Below are positions 27,028 to 36,278 of a DNA stretch of 64,000 nucleotides, one piece after another (within the stretch, counting starts at the first letter, position 1; each line of letters begins with the position of its first letter). The DNA comes from an uncultured Traorella sp. Its GTDB lineage: Bacteria; Bacillota_I; Bacilli_A; Erysipelotrichales; Erysipelotrichaceae. The stretch lies in contig CALUVS010000001.1 in the NCBI GenBank assembly GCA_944324265.1, forward strand, positions 20,566 through 84,565, written 5' to 3'. Position numbers and translations under genes: made by a program. The notes under the pieces are model-generated. The model saw nothing but the letters and a program-made list of their open reading frames with translations. It was not told where the DNA came from and did no database searches.

Positions 27028-27059
27028 AAAACGATAGTAGCTGTAAATACTATCGTTTT
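27028..27059. terminator. Bidirectional terminator
   Basis: ACGATAGTA (27031-27039) with TACTATCGT (27048-27056), extended by A and T on both sides. It closes the secreted-protein gene and the convergent zinc-ribbon gene. Confidence 0.85.
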
Positions 27060-27134
27060 ATTATGATAACGAAGAAGTACAGAATAAACATACTTTACTT
27101 CGCATAATCTATATTATGTTATGTTTAGAAGCGG

Positions 27135-27362
27135 TTATTGCAGGTTATTTTCATCAATGATTTCGATTTGACAGGCACTGCATCGAAAAACCTTTACTTT
27201 GCTTCCATTAAAAAAATCTACTTTGGACAATAATTTTTCACAACTTTTGGGATGATTATAACGCCAACCAGGTGTCATATTCTTGGGTGTCCATCGAATA
27301 TCAGTTTTGCTGGAATGAATATATCCTTCATCCATTATCTTATTGCAATACGGACATTTCAT
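27135..27362 (-). CDS. Small zinc-ribbon protein (DUF6487-like)
   Basis: 75 residues with CPYC at residues 3-6 and CSAC near the C terminus, forming a probable zinc ribbon. The middle carries IRWTPKNMTPGW and HPKSCEKL. This resembles small PF20097/DUF6487-type proteins of Bacillota; function not known. The frame is open further upstream but the ATG at 27362 puts the first cysteine pair where the family has it. A long leader with a TATAAT on the minus strand near 27450 lies upstream. Confidence 0.7.
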   Translation of the reverse strand: MKCPYCNKIMDEGYIHSSKTDIRWTPKNMTPGWRYNHPKSCEKLLSKVDFFNGSKVKVFRCSACQIEIIDENNLQ

Positions 27363-27515
27363 AATTTGTATCACTCTCAGTATATGAATTGTGCTCATTG
27401 AATTGAGCAATTCTCGATATACTTTTTCCTTTCTTTCTACTCATATTATAATGTATTTTATATTGAGAGATTTGTTTATAAAACATAGTATTTGATTTTA
27501 ATAGAATTATCTTAT

Positions 27516-27532
27516 TTGTGAAAATTTCACAA
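27516..27532. promoter_or_regulatory. 17-bp perfect palindrome, operator-like
   Basis: TTGTGAAA, one base, TTTCACAA. It lies between the mrp terminator and the promoter region of the zinc-ribbon gene. The symmetry suits a dimeric repressor; no regulator gene is adjacent. Confidence 0.35.
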
Positions 27533-27533
27533 G

Positions 27534-27560
27534 AAAAAAGCAACCCTTCTGGATTGCTTA
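27534..27560 (-). terminator. Terminator after mrp
   Basis: On the minus strand AAGCAATCC pairs with GGGTTGCTT (one mismatch), followed by six T. Confidence 0.7.
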
Positions 27561-28379
27561 AGCTAATAAATCAGCGACAGGCAGGATCCATTCACGGATA
27601 GCCTCAATGTCTTCCTGATCCATATTGTCTTCATCATTGAGGCGAGAGATACCATTATTGAATGGTAATTCTGCCAACAATGGCACATGATTTTCCTGTA
27701 CAAATTGTTCTACGTTGCTTTCATAAAGATTGATCTTTTTGCCACAGTCTGGACATGTGATATAGGACATGTTTTCAATGACACCTAATACCGGAATATC
27801 CATTTGACGAAGCATATTGATAGCTTTTGAAACAATCATAGACACCATTGGCTGAGGTGTAGATACCATCACTACCCCGCTCACCGGCAATGTCTGCATG
27901 ACAGTTAAAGCTACATCTCCGGTTCCAGGAGGCATATCGATGAATAAAACATCTAATTCTTCCCATAATACATCACTGTAAAATTGCTGAATGGCAGACT
28001 GAATAATAGGTCCGCGCCAGATGACTGGTGTATTTTCTTCTTCAATCAGATAATTGATGGACATTGTTTTGATTCCATCTTTATCAATGACTGGGAAAAT
28101 TTGTTTTTCACCGTCACCGTAAGCTTTTTCATTTTCCAAACCAAATAAACGAGGAATGGAAGGACCTGTAATATCTGCATCCAATACACCTACTTTCAGA
28201 CCTTTGGCCTGCATAGCCTTTGCTAAAAGCGCTGTAATGGAGCTTTTCCCTACGCCTCCTTTACCGCTCATAACAGCGATAATTCTTTTGATTTTGTTAT
28301 TTGGGTTATTGGTAACCCCACATGTTTCTGCACTTTTGCCGCAAGTTCCTGCACTTGGGCATCCTTCACAATTGGACAT
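27558..28379 (-). CDS. mrp: Iron-sulfur cluster carrier protein Mrp/ApbC
   Basis: 273 residues of the Mrp/NBP35 P-loop family, which carries and delivers [4Fe-4S] clusters. The deviant Walker A is GKGGVGKSS (residues 39-47). N-terminal cysteines at 4, 7, 13 and 20 resemble the NBP35 ferredoxin-like extension, and CPDC near residue 225 is the bridging cluster site. It lies 16 bases after deoB in the same direction. Confidence 0.92.
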   Translation of the reverse strand: MSNCEGCPSAGTCGKSAETCGVTNNPNNKIKRIIAVMSGKGGVGKSSITALLAKAMQAKGLKVGVLDADITGPSIPRLFGLENEKAYGDGEKQIFPVIDKDGIKTMSINYLIEEENTPVIWRGPIIQSAIQQFYSDVLWEELDVLFIDMPPGTGDVALTVMQTLPVSGVVMVSTPQPMVSMIVSKAINMLRQMDIPVLGVIENMSYITCPDCGKKINLYESNVEQFVQENHVPLLAELPFNNGISRLNDEDNMDQEDIEAIREWILPVADLLA

Positions 28380-28395
28380 TCTTAAACCCTCTTTT

Positions 28396-29580
28396 CTACT
28401 TCAAATAAGATAAATAGCTGTCTCCCAACGCTGGCATTTTCACTTGGAAGTTATCTGCAATGGTTGCTCCTAAGGAAGCAAAAGTATTGCTTAAAGGCAA
28501 TAGACCATAGCCCTTGAATGATGGTGAATAGGCTACAAATGGCACCATTTCGCGTGTATGATCTGTACCTGTATAAGTTGGATCATTGCCATGGTCAGCA
28601 GTTAAGATGATCAGATCATCCTCTTTCATTTTTGCCATCAGCTGACCCAGCAGCACATCAAATTTTTCCAGTTCTGCTGCATATCCTTGCGGATTTCTTC
28701 TGTGACCCCATAAAGCATCAAAATCAACTAAATTGACAAAGCATAATCCATTGAAATCTTTATCAGCCAACTCAATAGTTTGTTCCATGCCATGAACAGA
28801 ACTCTTAGATTTGTAAGCTTCTGTAATGCCTTCTGTATCAAAAATATCATTGATCTTACCGACACTGATCACATCATAGCCGGCATCCTTCAATTCATTC
28901 AGAACTGTTCTTCCGAAAGGTTTCAAAGCATAGTCATGGCGATTGCTGGTACGTGTGAATTTTCCTTTGCCTTCACCGACATAAGGTCTTGCAATGACAC
29001 GACCTACTTTGTATTCATCCTGCAGTGTCAATTCACGGGCAATTTCACAGCAGCGATATAATTCGTCTAACCCAAATGTTTCTTCATGACCGCAGATCTG
29101 CAGAACAGAATCGGCTGAAGTATAGACGATCATATCACCAGTTTTCATCTGGTGTTCACCGAGTTCATCCAAAATTTCAGTACCGCTGGCACTCTTATTG
29201 CCGACAATTTTATGACCTGTTCTTTTTTCAAGTTCATCAATCAATTCTTTCGGAAAGCCGGTTTCTGTAAAAGTCTTGAAAGGTTTATCAATTCTTAGAC
29301 CCATTAATTCCCAGTGTCCTGTCATTGTGTCTTTTCCGTTACTGACTTCCATCATTTTAGCATAATAGCCGATCGGTTCATTGACAGGATCTACATGAGC
29401 GATTGAATGCAGATTCGCAAAACCTAATTTCTGCATATTTGGAATATGAAAAGAATCGACAGCAGCTGATAAATGTCCCAGCGTATCTGTACCTTCATCA
29501 CCAAACAATGCAGCATCCGGTTCAGCACCTACACCTAATGAATCAATAACAATGGTGAATATACGTTTGTATTTACTCAT
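28396..29580 (-). CDS. deoB: Phosphopentomutase
   Basis: 394 residues of the alkaline-phosphatase superfamily, interconverting ribose-1-P and ribose-5-P in nucleoside salvage. Metal-site segments are [36 protein letters not shown] and [29 protein letters not shown] precedes the ATG at 29580. It overlaps the xerD stop by 8 bases; the xerD-deoB pair is also found in B. subtilis (ripX-drm). Confidence 0.96.
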   Translation of the reverse strand: MSKYKRIFTIVIDSLGVGAEPDAALFGDEGTDTLGHLSAAVDSFHIPNMQKLGFANLHSIAHVDPVNEPIGYYAKMMEVSNGKDTMTGHWELMGLRIDKPFKTFTETGFPKELIDELEKRTGHKIVGNKSASGTEILDELGEHQMKTGDMIVYTSADSVLQICGHEETFGLDELYRCCEIARELTLQDEYKVGRVIARPYVGEGKGKFTRTSNRHDYALKPFGRTVLNELKDAGYDVISVGKINDIFDTEGITEAYKSKSSVHGMEQTIELADKDFNGLCFVNLVDFDALWGHRRNPQGYAAELEKFDVLLGQLMAKMKEDDLIILTADHGNDPTYTGTDHTREMVPFVAYSPSFKGYGLLPLSNTFASLGATIADNFQVKMPALGDSYLSYLK

Positions 29581-30475
29581 TTTTAATCTCCTTTTTGCTG
29601 CGCGGATGAAAGTTTGCATAAGCATCTTTCAAACGCTTGTTTTGTATATGCGTATAAATCTGTGTTGTGGATATATCGCTGTGTCCCAAAAGCTCCTGAA
29701 CTGTTCTTAAGTCAGCTCCTCCATCCAATAGGTGAGTCGCAAAAGAATGACGCAGTGAGTGGGCAGAGATTCGCTCATCCAAGCCAAGCTTCTGACATCT
29801 TTTTTTGATCATCACATGGATCTCTTCCCTTTTATACGGAGTACCGCGGGAATTCACAAATAAGGCCTGCGTTCTTTTGCCGGCCCATTTTGGACGAACC
29901 TCATCCAAATATCGGGTAATGGCAGCAACCTGACGATCATTCATCGGAATCATGCGTTCTTTGTCGCCTTTACCGCGGCATCGAAGCATTTTTCTGTCCA
30001 AATGAATTTGTCCTAACTGCATGGAACAGCATTCACTGACACGCAGTCCGCAGCCATAGATCAGTTCAAAAATTGCTACTTGAGCAATTTCTTGTGCATC
30101 CTCACTTAAAGGAGTCAAAAATAATTCCAGTTCGCTTTCACTCAGATAGACCGGCAGTTTCTTTTCGCTTTTCTGACTTTTGATCAATGCCGCCGGATTT
30201 TCAATGCCGAAGCGCCATTCGCAGAACTGATGAAAGGAACGTATGACAACAATCAAGTGGTTCAAAGAACTGGGAGCCAAATTTTCTTTTTTTAAAGCGA
30301 TATAATCCATGATATCCTGATATTTGACATCTTCCACTTGCTGAAAAAGCCGAGATTCAAGAAAAGCTAAATAACGATTCAGTTCTCTTTCATAAGATTC
30401 AATGGTCTTCATGCTCTTCTGTTCGACAGCTGTAATATGATGCAGATATTCCTGATGTGCTTCCACAAGATTCAT
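29573..30475 (-). CDS. xerD: Site-specific tyrosine recombinase XerD
   Basis: 300 residues. An N-terminal SAM-like core-binding domain, then the catalytic domain with R (GCGLRVSE), K ([13 protein letters not shown]), HxxR ([12 protein letters not shown]), H ([15 protein letters not shown]) and the Tyr nucleophile in the last of these. It resolves chromosome dimers at dif with XerC. Position before deoB and after spoIIM equals B. subtilis ripX. A TATAAT at 30492-30497 leaves a leader of about ten bases; the ATG at 30475 is preferred over a GTG at 30484. Confidence 0.9.
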   Translation of the reverse strand: MNLVEAHQEYLHHITAVEQKSMKTIESYERELNRYLAFLESRLFQQVEDVKYQDIMDYIALKKENLAPSSLNHLIVVIRSFHQFCEWRFGIENPAALIKSQKSEKKLPVYLSESELELFLTPLSEDAQEIAQVAIFELIYGCGLRVSECCSMQLGQIHLDRKMLRCRGKGDKERMIPMNDRQVAAITRYLDEVRPKWAGKRTQALFVNSRGTPYKREEIHVMIKKRCQKLGLDERISAHSLRHSFATHLLDGGADLRTVQELLGHSDISTTQIYTHIQNKRLKDAYANFHPRSKKEIKNE

Positions 30476-30502
30476 AGATATCACCGTACATATTATAGCA
30501 CA

Positions 30503-31087
30503 TTAAAAGCTGTTAAAGAAACGGATTAGCCCGATAATTACAGTAGCTTTTAAATAAGAACAAATCAACACACCGATACAGGCAATGATCAAGTGATTCA
30601 AGCCTCGATTCAGTTCATTGCGAATATCCAGCTTTGCATGATTCACACAGGCATACATGATATGAGAAGAAGCATCAATAGCAAATATAGCAATGATGAT
30701 GATCGGCAGTAAATCCAAAATAAGCTGCGGAATCAAAGTTAGACCAATTCCCAGCACCCCTTTTAATTGATATGTATAAATAAACATCATGCATGTCATA
30801 CCGGCTTGTATTCCTTTCACAAATAAGACAAAGGCCAATACAAATAAGCCCACCAAAGATGTACCGACAAGTGCAATGCAGAAGATAAATAGAATCTGAA
30901 TAAAAAACTGCGAAAGAAAAGTCTGATAAGTATTGATCTGTTCACTTGCAGGAATCAAAAAGACATCCATTTGACTCAATGATTCCCTGCTCAATATCAT
31001 TGAACAGAAAACACCTGTAATACACCCGCCAATCAGCATCAAATAAATAAATACCAGCTGATTTTCATAAAATTTCTTCATTTTCAT
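30503..31087 (-). CDS. spoIIM: Stage II sporulation protein M (SpoIIM)
   Basis: 194 residues with five or so membrane segments (for example FIYLMLIGGCITGVFCSMI and ILFIFCIALVGTSLVGLFVLAF). The length, topology and position upstream of xerD fit SpoIIM, the scaffold of the SpoIID-SpoIIM-SpoIIP engulfment complex that remodels septal peptidoglycan. GAGGTGATCCT precedes the ATG. The primary sequence is hydrophobic and poorly conserved, so synteny carries weight here. Confidence 0.85.
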   Translation of the reverse strand: MKMKKFYENQLVFIYLMLIGGCITGVFCSMILSRESLSQMDVFLIPASEQINTYQTFLSQFFIQILFIFCIALVGTSLVGLFVLAFVLFVKGIQAGMTCMMFIYTYQLKGVLGIGLTLIPQLILDLLPIIIIAIFAIDASSHIMYACVNHAKLDIRNELNRGLNHLIIACIGVLICSYLKATVIIGLIRFFNSF

Positions 31088-31120
31088 AGGATCACCTCAA
31101 TCCATTCTATGTCTTATCCA

Positions 31121-31145
31121 TAAAAAAAAGAGCTTAATGCTCTTG
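31121..31145 (-). terminator. Terminator after dinB
   Basis: On the minus strand AAGAGC, loop ATTAA, GCTCTT, then a run of T. It overlaps the dinB stop codon. Confidence 0.8.
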
Positions 31146-32306
31146 TTTCTTTTTAAGAAGTTCGCTGGCAAACATCAGTTTCCCGTCACTTAATTGTTCA
31201 TTCAACGCATCCAGCACAGATTGATTTTCCGGTACAGCTGTCTGAAAGAAAGACAATTGTTCAATTTTTTTCGCTGCTGAATACAAAGAACCTAATGCAA
31301 TTCCTAAATGACGGATAGGCTGATCTGATTGATAATTTTTATCAAACAGCAATGCTGCACATTCATAGATTTCTACATCATTGTCTGTCGGCTTTGACAA
31401 GGTTAAAGAACGAACGATTGTCGAAAAATCCGAATATCGGATGGATACAGAAATATGTTTTCCGCTGACGCGTTCCACCTGGGCTTTTCTGCTTAAAGAA
31501 ATTGCCAGTTTTCTTAAAACACTGCGTGCTTCTTCCTCTTCATCAATATCCTTTTCCAGTGTTGTGCTCTGAGATAAGGATTTAACAGAGGTATTGAAAT
31601 TCAGCTGATTGCTGCCATATCCCCGTGCATTCTGAATTCGCGGCAATGCCTGACGTCCCAAAAGACGCTTGATTAGTTCCTCATTTTCCGGATTGGCCAG
31701 ATCGCCGATCGTCATAATACCGTTTTTCATTAAGATCGGAGCTGTCTTGCTGCCGATTCCCTGCATTTCTGAAATAGGCAGAGGCCATAGCTTTTTGGCA
31801 ACTTCATTGATTCTTAAGATTGTAATGCCCATAGGCTTTTTCATGTCACTGGCCATTTTAGCTAAGAAACGATTCGGTGCTACTCCAATACTGCAGGTTA
31901 AGCCTAATTCCTTCTGCAGACCGTTTTGAATCTGCCAAGCTAAATCCAGCGGGCGTTTATATTTGGCTATTACATCTGTAACATCAACATAGCATTCATC
32001 AATGCTGGCCGGTTCTACATAAGGACTGAAACGACGGATGTAGTCAAAAAAACGCGCACTGCATTGTTCATACCATTCAAAATCACAAGGTACGACAATC
32101 AAATCAGGACATAGCTGCAGTGCTTGAGCAATCGGCATCGCAGAATGAACGCCATATTCTCTTGCTGCATAGCTGGCTGTACAGACGACAGCTCTTTTTG
32201 ACATACCTGCAACAACCAAAGGCTGATTTTCCAGTGCACAGTTGCGCATAATTTCTGCATTTGCAAAAAATGCATTCAGATCTATATGAAAGATTACTTT
32301 TCCCAT
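31134..32306 (-). CDS. dinB: DNA polymerase IV (Y family)
   Basis: 390 residues of a translesion polymerase. The catalytic acidic residues are in FHIDLNAFFANAE and ASIDECYVDVT. The fingers, thumb helix-hairpin-helix (MQGIGSKTAPILMKNGI) and little-finger regions follow. The frame is open to 32411, but MGKVIFHIDL at 32306 is the family start. No ribosome site is visible; the start codon lies 7 bases after a TATAAT. I see no obvious LexA box in the promoter. Confidence 0.93.
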   Translation of the reverse strand: MGKVIFHIDLNAFFANAEIMRNCALENQPLVVAGMSKRAVVCTASYAAREYGVHSAMPIAQALQLCPDLIVVPCDFEWYEQCSARFFDYIRRFSPYVEPASIDECYVDVTDVIAKYKRPLDLAWQIQNGLQKELGLTCSIGVAPNRFLAKMASDMKKPMGITILRINEVAKKLWPLPISEMQGIGSKTAPILMKNGIMTIGDLANPENEELIKRLLGRQALPRIQNARGYGSNQLNFNTSVKSLSQSTTLEKDIDEEEEARSVLRKLAISLSRKAQVERVSGKHISVSIRYSDFSTIVRSLTLSKPTDNDVEIYECAALLFDKNYQSDQPIRHLGIALGSLYSAAKKIEQLSFFQTAVPENQSVLDALNEQLSDGKLMFASELLKKKQEH

Positions 32307-32313
32307 AAGTATT

Positions 32314-32342
32314 ATTATACTGAAAACAGAACAGAATGAAAA
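32314..32342 (-). promoter_or_regulatory. Promoter of dinB, +1 at the start codon
   Basis: On the minus strand TTTTCA (32342-32337), 17 bases, TATAAT (32319-32314); the dinB ATG begins at 32306. Confidence 0.5.
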
Positions 32343-32394
32343 GTCTTGCGATTGATTTCTGATATTTCTTGATAAAATGTTTTTAATCTTTTTG

Positions 32395-32426
32395 AAAGAA
32401 AAACGGTTCATTATAGATAACCGTTC
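32395..32426 (-). terminator. Terminator after the ECF S-component gene
   Basis: AACGGTT and AACCGTT (loop of 10), followed on the minus strand by TTTC TTTC. Confidence 0.65.
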
Positions 32427-32454
32427 TATGTAGTTGCTATAAATTGTTATAGAT

Positions 32455-33105
32455 TTATCCTATGAAGGCTCCTCTTTTCTTTAATAGGATTCTGCCGATA
32501 AAAAGGGTCAAAATTCCTGCGATAATTGCTTCAGGCACTCCATTGATGCCGATAATTGATAAAATAAAGCCATAGACGGCAGAGACTGTTTTGTTATTTG
32601 CCAAAGCATATTCTTCCTTAAAGAAAATAAAAGTTAAATTCATGACCAAAAGTGTATTGGTCAGTGATCCGCAGATACCGGAAAGAATTAATCCTATTTG
32701 GGAGATTTCTTCCTTTTTCGATAGTTTCTGACAGAATTGATATACATAATATGGAACTACACCGACTAAGATTCGCGGCACAAAACAAATGATCAGACTG
32801 CTGAAATTGCCGCTGGTTTCCCCCAGACTGAAAAAAGGTGTAAACATAAAGGAGGTAGGAGTAGGATTCATTGTGTTATTGATAAAACTGGTAAGACCAA
32901 ATAAAAATCCTAATGCTGCTCCCTTTTTAGGCCCCAAAAGCAATGAAGCAATGATGACAGGAATATGGACGATTGTAGCTCGGGTAAATCCCAAAGGAAT
33001 ATAGCCGATAAATGGTGTAAAAGCCAAAATACAGATAATTGCAGCTAATAATGCCATCAAAGCCATACTTCTGACATTTGTTTTATTTTTCATGGATCTG
33101 CTCAT
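32455..33105 (-). CDS. ECF transporter S component (vitamin type, ligand unknown)
   Basis: 216 residues and about six helices, of the DUF3816/ECF_trnsprt fold. The conserved segments GYIPLGFTRATIVHIPVIIASLLLGPKKGAALGFLFGL (quoted in parts: GYIPLGFTRATIVHIPVI, LLGPKKGAALGFLFGL) are shared by the pantothenate, folate and related S components. The ligand cannot be told from sequence; no riboswitch precedes it. GGGAGGAATT precedes the ATG, and the metallophosphatase gene lies 14 bases upstream, so they may form an operon. Confidence 0.85.
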   Translation of the reverse strand: MSRSMKNKTNVRSMALMALLAAIICILAFTPFIGYIPLGFTRATIVHIPVIIASLLLGPKKGAALGFLFGLTSFINNTMNPTPTSFMFTPFFSLGETSGNFSSLIICFVPRILVGVVPYYVYQFCQKLSKKEEISQIGLILSGICGSLTNTLLVMNLTFIFFKEEYALANNKTVSAVYGFILSIIGINGVPEAIIAGILTLFIGRILLKKRGAFIG

Positions 33106-33119
33106 AATTCCTCCCTATT

Positions 33120-34199
33120 CTATTCCTCTAACAGCTTATAAGCGAAATGATATCTTCCGACTTTGCCGTTTTTCTTGAATAATCCTTTTTCACAGAAAGA
33201 TAATATATCAGATTGATTTACTTGTAAATCATAAGTTGTAAAATCATTGCAATAGTTTTTTCCTTTATATTGATAAATATCCTCATTCTTAAAAATCATT
33301 GTTTGTTTGAGATAAGGAATATAACATTCAGTTTCTGATTCATTCTGTGTTAAAAGTGTGACTTCAGTGTTTGGAAAGGCTAAAGTAAATGCATCTGGAT
33401 TGACAGATTGATCTTCAAGGGCAATGACCTTCGGAAGACGATCATAAGCATCAAAATAGATATGATCCTTTTCGAAAATCAAAAGATTGATCTGCTGCCA
33501 GCTTTTCATGCTGTTTCCGCCATCAATATTATAGATATTGCTTTTTTCGTTATAATAAATATTAGCATCAATATATTTTCTGCCATAATTCGAAGCAGGC
33601 CAATGCCCTACTACAACGGGCTTTTCAAATACATATTCACATTCCCCAAATGCTTTTGTACATAAACAATATTCTTCATCTTGTTCTTCCAATGGAATAG
33701 GCTTTATGCCGGCATGAACAAAAGTTGCCTTTTCACAATCAAGAATGACAGGCAGCTGTTCCAGAAATTCAATTTCTTGTGCATAATTTTCTTTGATTTT
33801 TTCTCTTAATTGATGCACCTCATGAATTGTTTCATAAGACATATTCATTTCTATAGCCATTTCACATAAAATTGTATTCTGTACATAATGAATGTAATTC
33901 AGGACATCTTCATCACTTGTATCTCTATGTAAGCATTCAGAAATAATCGTATCATTGTTTCCCTTCAGCAGATAGAAATTTGGATTATTTTCTGAACATT
34001 TCATGATTTCTCTTAATAATGCCAAAGACTGTTTTCCTTTCTCCAGGATATCTCCGACAATGATCAAAACATCATTTTCATCGAATTTTATTTTTTTATA
34101 AATTTCTTGGAATGATTTTAAATCTCCATGGATATCACTCATGGCAATCACTCGGTTTTTATCGGTAAAATCTGCAGTTATAATTTGTTTCTTATTCAT
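33120..34199 (-). CDS. Metallophosphatase of the calcineurin-like family
   Basis: 359 residues. Metal-site motifs are SDIHGDLKSF, VGDILEKG, LLKGNNDT, VHAGI and VVGHWPASNYG, as in PPP-type serine/threonine phosphatases and ApaH-like enzymes. The last 110 residues are an extra domain I do not recognise. GAGGAATTATTT precedes the ATG, with a TATAAT some 25 bases upstream. The substrate is unknown; protein phosphatase or dinucleotide hydrolase are possible. Confidence 0.82.
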   Translation of the reverse strand: MNKKQIITADFTDKNRVIAMSDIHGDLKSFQEIYKKIKFDENDVLIIVGDILEKGKQSLALLREIMKCSENNPNFYLLKGNNDTIISECLHRDTSDEDVLNYIHYVQNTILCEMAIEMNMSYETIHEVHQLREKIKENYAQEIEFLEQLPVILDCEKATFVHAGIKPIPLEEQDEEYCLCTKAFGECEYVFEKPVVVGHWPASNYGRKYIDANIYYNEKSNIYNIDGGNSMKSWQQINLLIFEKDHIYFDAYDRLPKVIALEDQSVNPDAFTLAFPNTEVTLLTQNESETECYIPYLKQTMIFKNEDIYQYKGKNYCNDFTTYDLQVNQSDILSFCEKGLFKKNGKVGRYHFAYKLLEE

Positions 34200-34232
34200 A
34201 AATAATTCCTCAGCTCATTTATTATAACACAG

Positions 34233-34272
34233 AAAAAAAGCCATATTCATCAAAATGATTTCATGGCTTTTA
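34233..34272. terminator. Terminator between spo0A and the metallophosphatase gene
   Basis: AAAAGCCAT (34236-34244) with ATGGCTTTT (34263-34271). The minus-strand side ends in seven T, so it closes spo0A. Confidence 0.8.
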
Positions 34273-34290
34273 TAATGATAAGTATATAAT

Positions 34291-35109
34291 TTAGCGATAT
34301 GTACGTGCAGATTCATGATTTTTCATACGATTTTCCAAACGCATCTTATCAGAGATCATCGCAATAAATTCTGAATTGGTAGGCTTGGCTTTGCTGGCAG
34401 AGATAGTATAGCCGAAGATATCATCAATGGCATCAATGTTTCCCCGATTCCAAGCGACTTCAATGGCATGACGGATGGCTCTTTCAACTCTTGAACTAGT
34501 TGTGGCATAGCGCCGGGCAATTTCAGGATATAATACTTTAGTAATCTGACCCAAGAAATCAACATTCTCATAGGTTTCCAAGATTGCGGTTCTTAAATAG
34601 AGATATCCTTTGATATGTGCCGGTATCCCGATTTCATGTAATAGATCAGTTATTTCTCTTTCTAATTCCAGCTTTAATATTTTATCTCTCTCGCTGATAT
34701 CTAAATTAATGACAATTCCCTCATGATCATCCTCATGTCCGCTCAAGGAGATCATTTTATTGATGATCTGTTTTACTTCAAAGGGCTTCATCAATAAATA
34801 AGAGATAGCATATTGCTGCAGATCTTTGATCATCGTATCGTTGATGATTGGTGTCGTACATAGGACATAACGAACGCTGATCCGGCATTCTTTTAATTCT
34901 TTTAATACTTGAAATCCATCTTTGATGGGCATGATCAGATCAAGAATCAGAAAATCAACACTGCGGTTGCTGAGCTCTCTTAAGCACTGCTCCCCATTGC
35001 AGGCACTTCCGACAACTTCAAAATGTTCAGATTTTCTCAGTTCATCCTTGATTTTATTGCAGCCGTCACTATTATCATCTACTACGTAGACACTCATTTT
35101 TTTATTCAT
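34291..35109 (-). CDS. spo0A: Sporulation master regulator Spo0A
   Basis: 272 residues. The receiver domain has the acidic pair near the start (VVDDN), the phospho-acceptor Asp in FLILDLIMP and the conserved Lys in LLMKPFE. The C-terminal DNA-binding domain is the Spo0A type ([12 protein letters not shown], and [24 protein letters not shown] as the recognition region). Phospho-Spo0A commits the cell to sporulation. GGAGGAAATACAA precedes the ATG. Directly after spoIVB, as in B. subtilis. Confidence 0.97.
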   Translation of the reverse strand: MNKKMSVYVVDDNSDGCNKIKDELRKSEHFEVVGSACNGEQCLRELSNRSVDFLILDLIMPIKDGFQVLKELKECRISVRYVLCTTPIINDTMIKDLQQYAISYLLMKPFEVKQIINKMISLSGHEDDHEGIVINLDISERDKILKLELEREITDLLHEIGIPAHIKGYLYLRTAILETYENVDFLGQITKVLYPEIARRYATTSSRVERAIRHAIEVAWNRGNIDAIDDIFGYTISASKAKPTNSEFIAMISDKMRLENRMKNHESARTYR

Positions 35110-35129
35110 TTGTATTTCCTCCTATCTTC

Positions 35130-35153
35130 ATTATAAGCTATAAATGTGTCGAG
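35130..35153 (-). promoter_or_regulatory. spo0A promoter with a possible Spo0A box
   Basis: A minus-strand TATAAT lies at 35135-35130. In place of a recognisable -35 there is TGTCGAG on the plus strand (35147-35153), one base away from the Spo0A box TGTCGAA. This would allow direct autoregulation. Confidence 0.4.
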
Positions 35154-35231
35154 TAATGCCAAATGCTGTCTAATTTGCGATGTTAGTGCATAGTTTTGAA
35201 CAATATGTGCGAAAAGTTGCTATGAATGAAG

Positions 35232-35267
35232 AAAAAAAGCGCCTTATTGTCGATAAAGGTCGCTTTT
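35232..35267 (-). terminator. Terminator after spoIVB
   Basis: Minus-strand AAAAGCG with CGCTTTT, extended inward by CCTTTAT and ATAAGG, then T7. Confidence 0.8.
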
Positions 35268-36233
35268 GCTTTCTTCCAGCATCCATTCAATATAAATGCC
35301 GTATCCTTTTGCAGGATCATTTCCTGAAACATGGGTGACTGCACCGATGAGCTTATCATTCTGAACAATAGGTGAACCGCTCATTCCCTGTACGATTCCA
35401 TTGGTCAAGGATAAACAATGAGGATCAATAATACGAAATTCAAATCCTTTGATATCTTTGGCAGACTGAGGATTGATATGAGTGATTTCAATCAAAACTT
35501 CATGAATTTCATCATTTTCAAGTACAGTATACATGATGGCTTCCTTTATTTCAATTTCATGAGCTTCTGCCGTTTCGATAGTCGGCATTCCGGCAATTTG
35601 ATCTGTTTTGCCGTAGATGCCGAAAGCATTGTTTTTTGTAATTGAACCAATCTGTGCTGAGAAATTGATGCGTGCTTGTTTTTCACCTATCTGATGTACA
35701 CTGGCTTTTCGTATGCCGATGACCTGGCTTTTGAATAAAGTGCCGCTGCCGACAGGTGCTAACTGCTGAGTTTCACTGTTTAAGACTTCATGTCCCAAAG
35801 AAGCAAAACTTTGCATCTGCGGATGAATGAATGTCAATGTACCGATTCCCAATATTTCATCTTTCACAAACAATCCGCTTCTGATCTGACCGTTTTGCTG
35901 ACGAACTTCTAATTTTCTTTCTAATATTTCTTCATTCCGATTGATCTTTAAGATAACTGTTTCATTGATATGATCCAAAAGAATGGAAGAAAAATCAGAA
36001 ATTGTCGCAATCGGAATGTCATTGACTGCTTGAATCAAATCGCCGGAGACAATATCTGAGGTGAAGGGATCATATTTCACACCATCCAGATTCACCTCAT
36101 AAGTTCCTGTGACAAGTACGCCGTCAAATTGGATTTGAATACCGATGCTGTCTCCGCCCAATATGACTGTATCCGCCAAAACTGGCATAAGAAACAGCTG
36201 TAAAATAATCCAGAAAGAGATAAATCTTTTCAT
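35244..36233 (-). CDS. spoIVB: SpoIVB serine peptidase (PDZ-containing)
   Basis: 329 residues. A signal-like N terminus (FISFWIILQLFLMPVLA), then a PDZ domain (about residues 30-110), then the SpoIVB peptidase domain with the nucleophile in VQGMSGSPIVQNDK and the catalytic His region near FIHPQMQSFASLGHEV. The forespore enzyme cleaves SpoIVFA to release Pro-SigK activation in the mother cell. The ribosome site GGGAGG lies inside a hairpin (36236-36267). Confidence 0.92.
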   Translation of the reverse strand: MKRFISFWIILQLFLMPVLADTVILGGDSIGIQIQFDGVLVTGTYEVNLDGVKYDPFTSDIVSGDLIQAVNDIPIATISDFSSILLDHINETVILKINRNEEILERKLEVRQQNGQIRSGLFVKDEILGIGTLTFIHPQMQSFASLGHEVLNSETQQLAPVGSGTLFKSQVIGIRKASVHQIGEKQARINFSAQIGSITKNNAFGIYGKTDQIAGMPTIETAEAHEIEIKEAIMYTVLENDEIHEVLIEITHINPQSAKDIKGFEFRIIDPHCLSLTNGIVQGMSGSPIVQNDKLIGAVTHVSGNDPAKGYGIYIEWMLEESKSDLYRQ

Positions 36234-36235
36234 AA

Positions 36236-36267
36236 AAAAACCTCCCACTGATAGTATGGAGGCTTTT
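36236..36267 (-). terminator. recN terminator that also holds the spoIVB ribosome site
   Basis: On the minus strand AAAAGCCTCC pairs with GGAGGTTTTT around a 12-base loop, followed by a T-run that touches the spoIVB ATG at 36233. The 3' arm contains the GGGAGG of spoIVB. Confidence 0.6.
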
Positions 36268-36278
36268 GCTGGTTTTAT

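Noticed and set aside
27064..27100. An imperfect stem (CGAAG-AAGTA with TACTT-TA-CTTCG) after the bidirectional terminator
   Set aside because: No T-run, bulged and AT-rich. It adds nothing beyond the terminator next to it.
29573..30475. Tyrosine recombinase as a sign of an integrated element
   Set aside because: The xerD-deoB-spoIIM neighbourhood is conserved chromosomal order, and no attachment repeats or phage genes are near.
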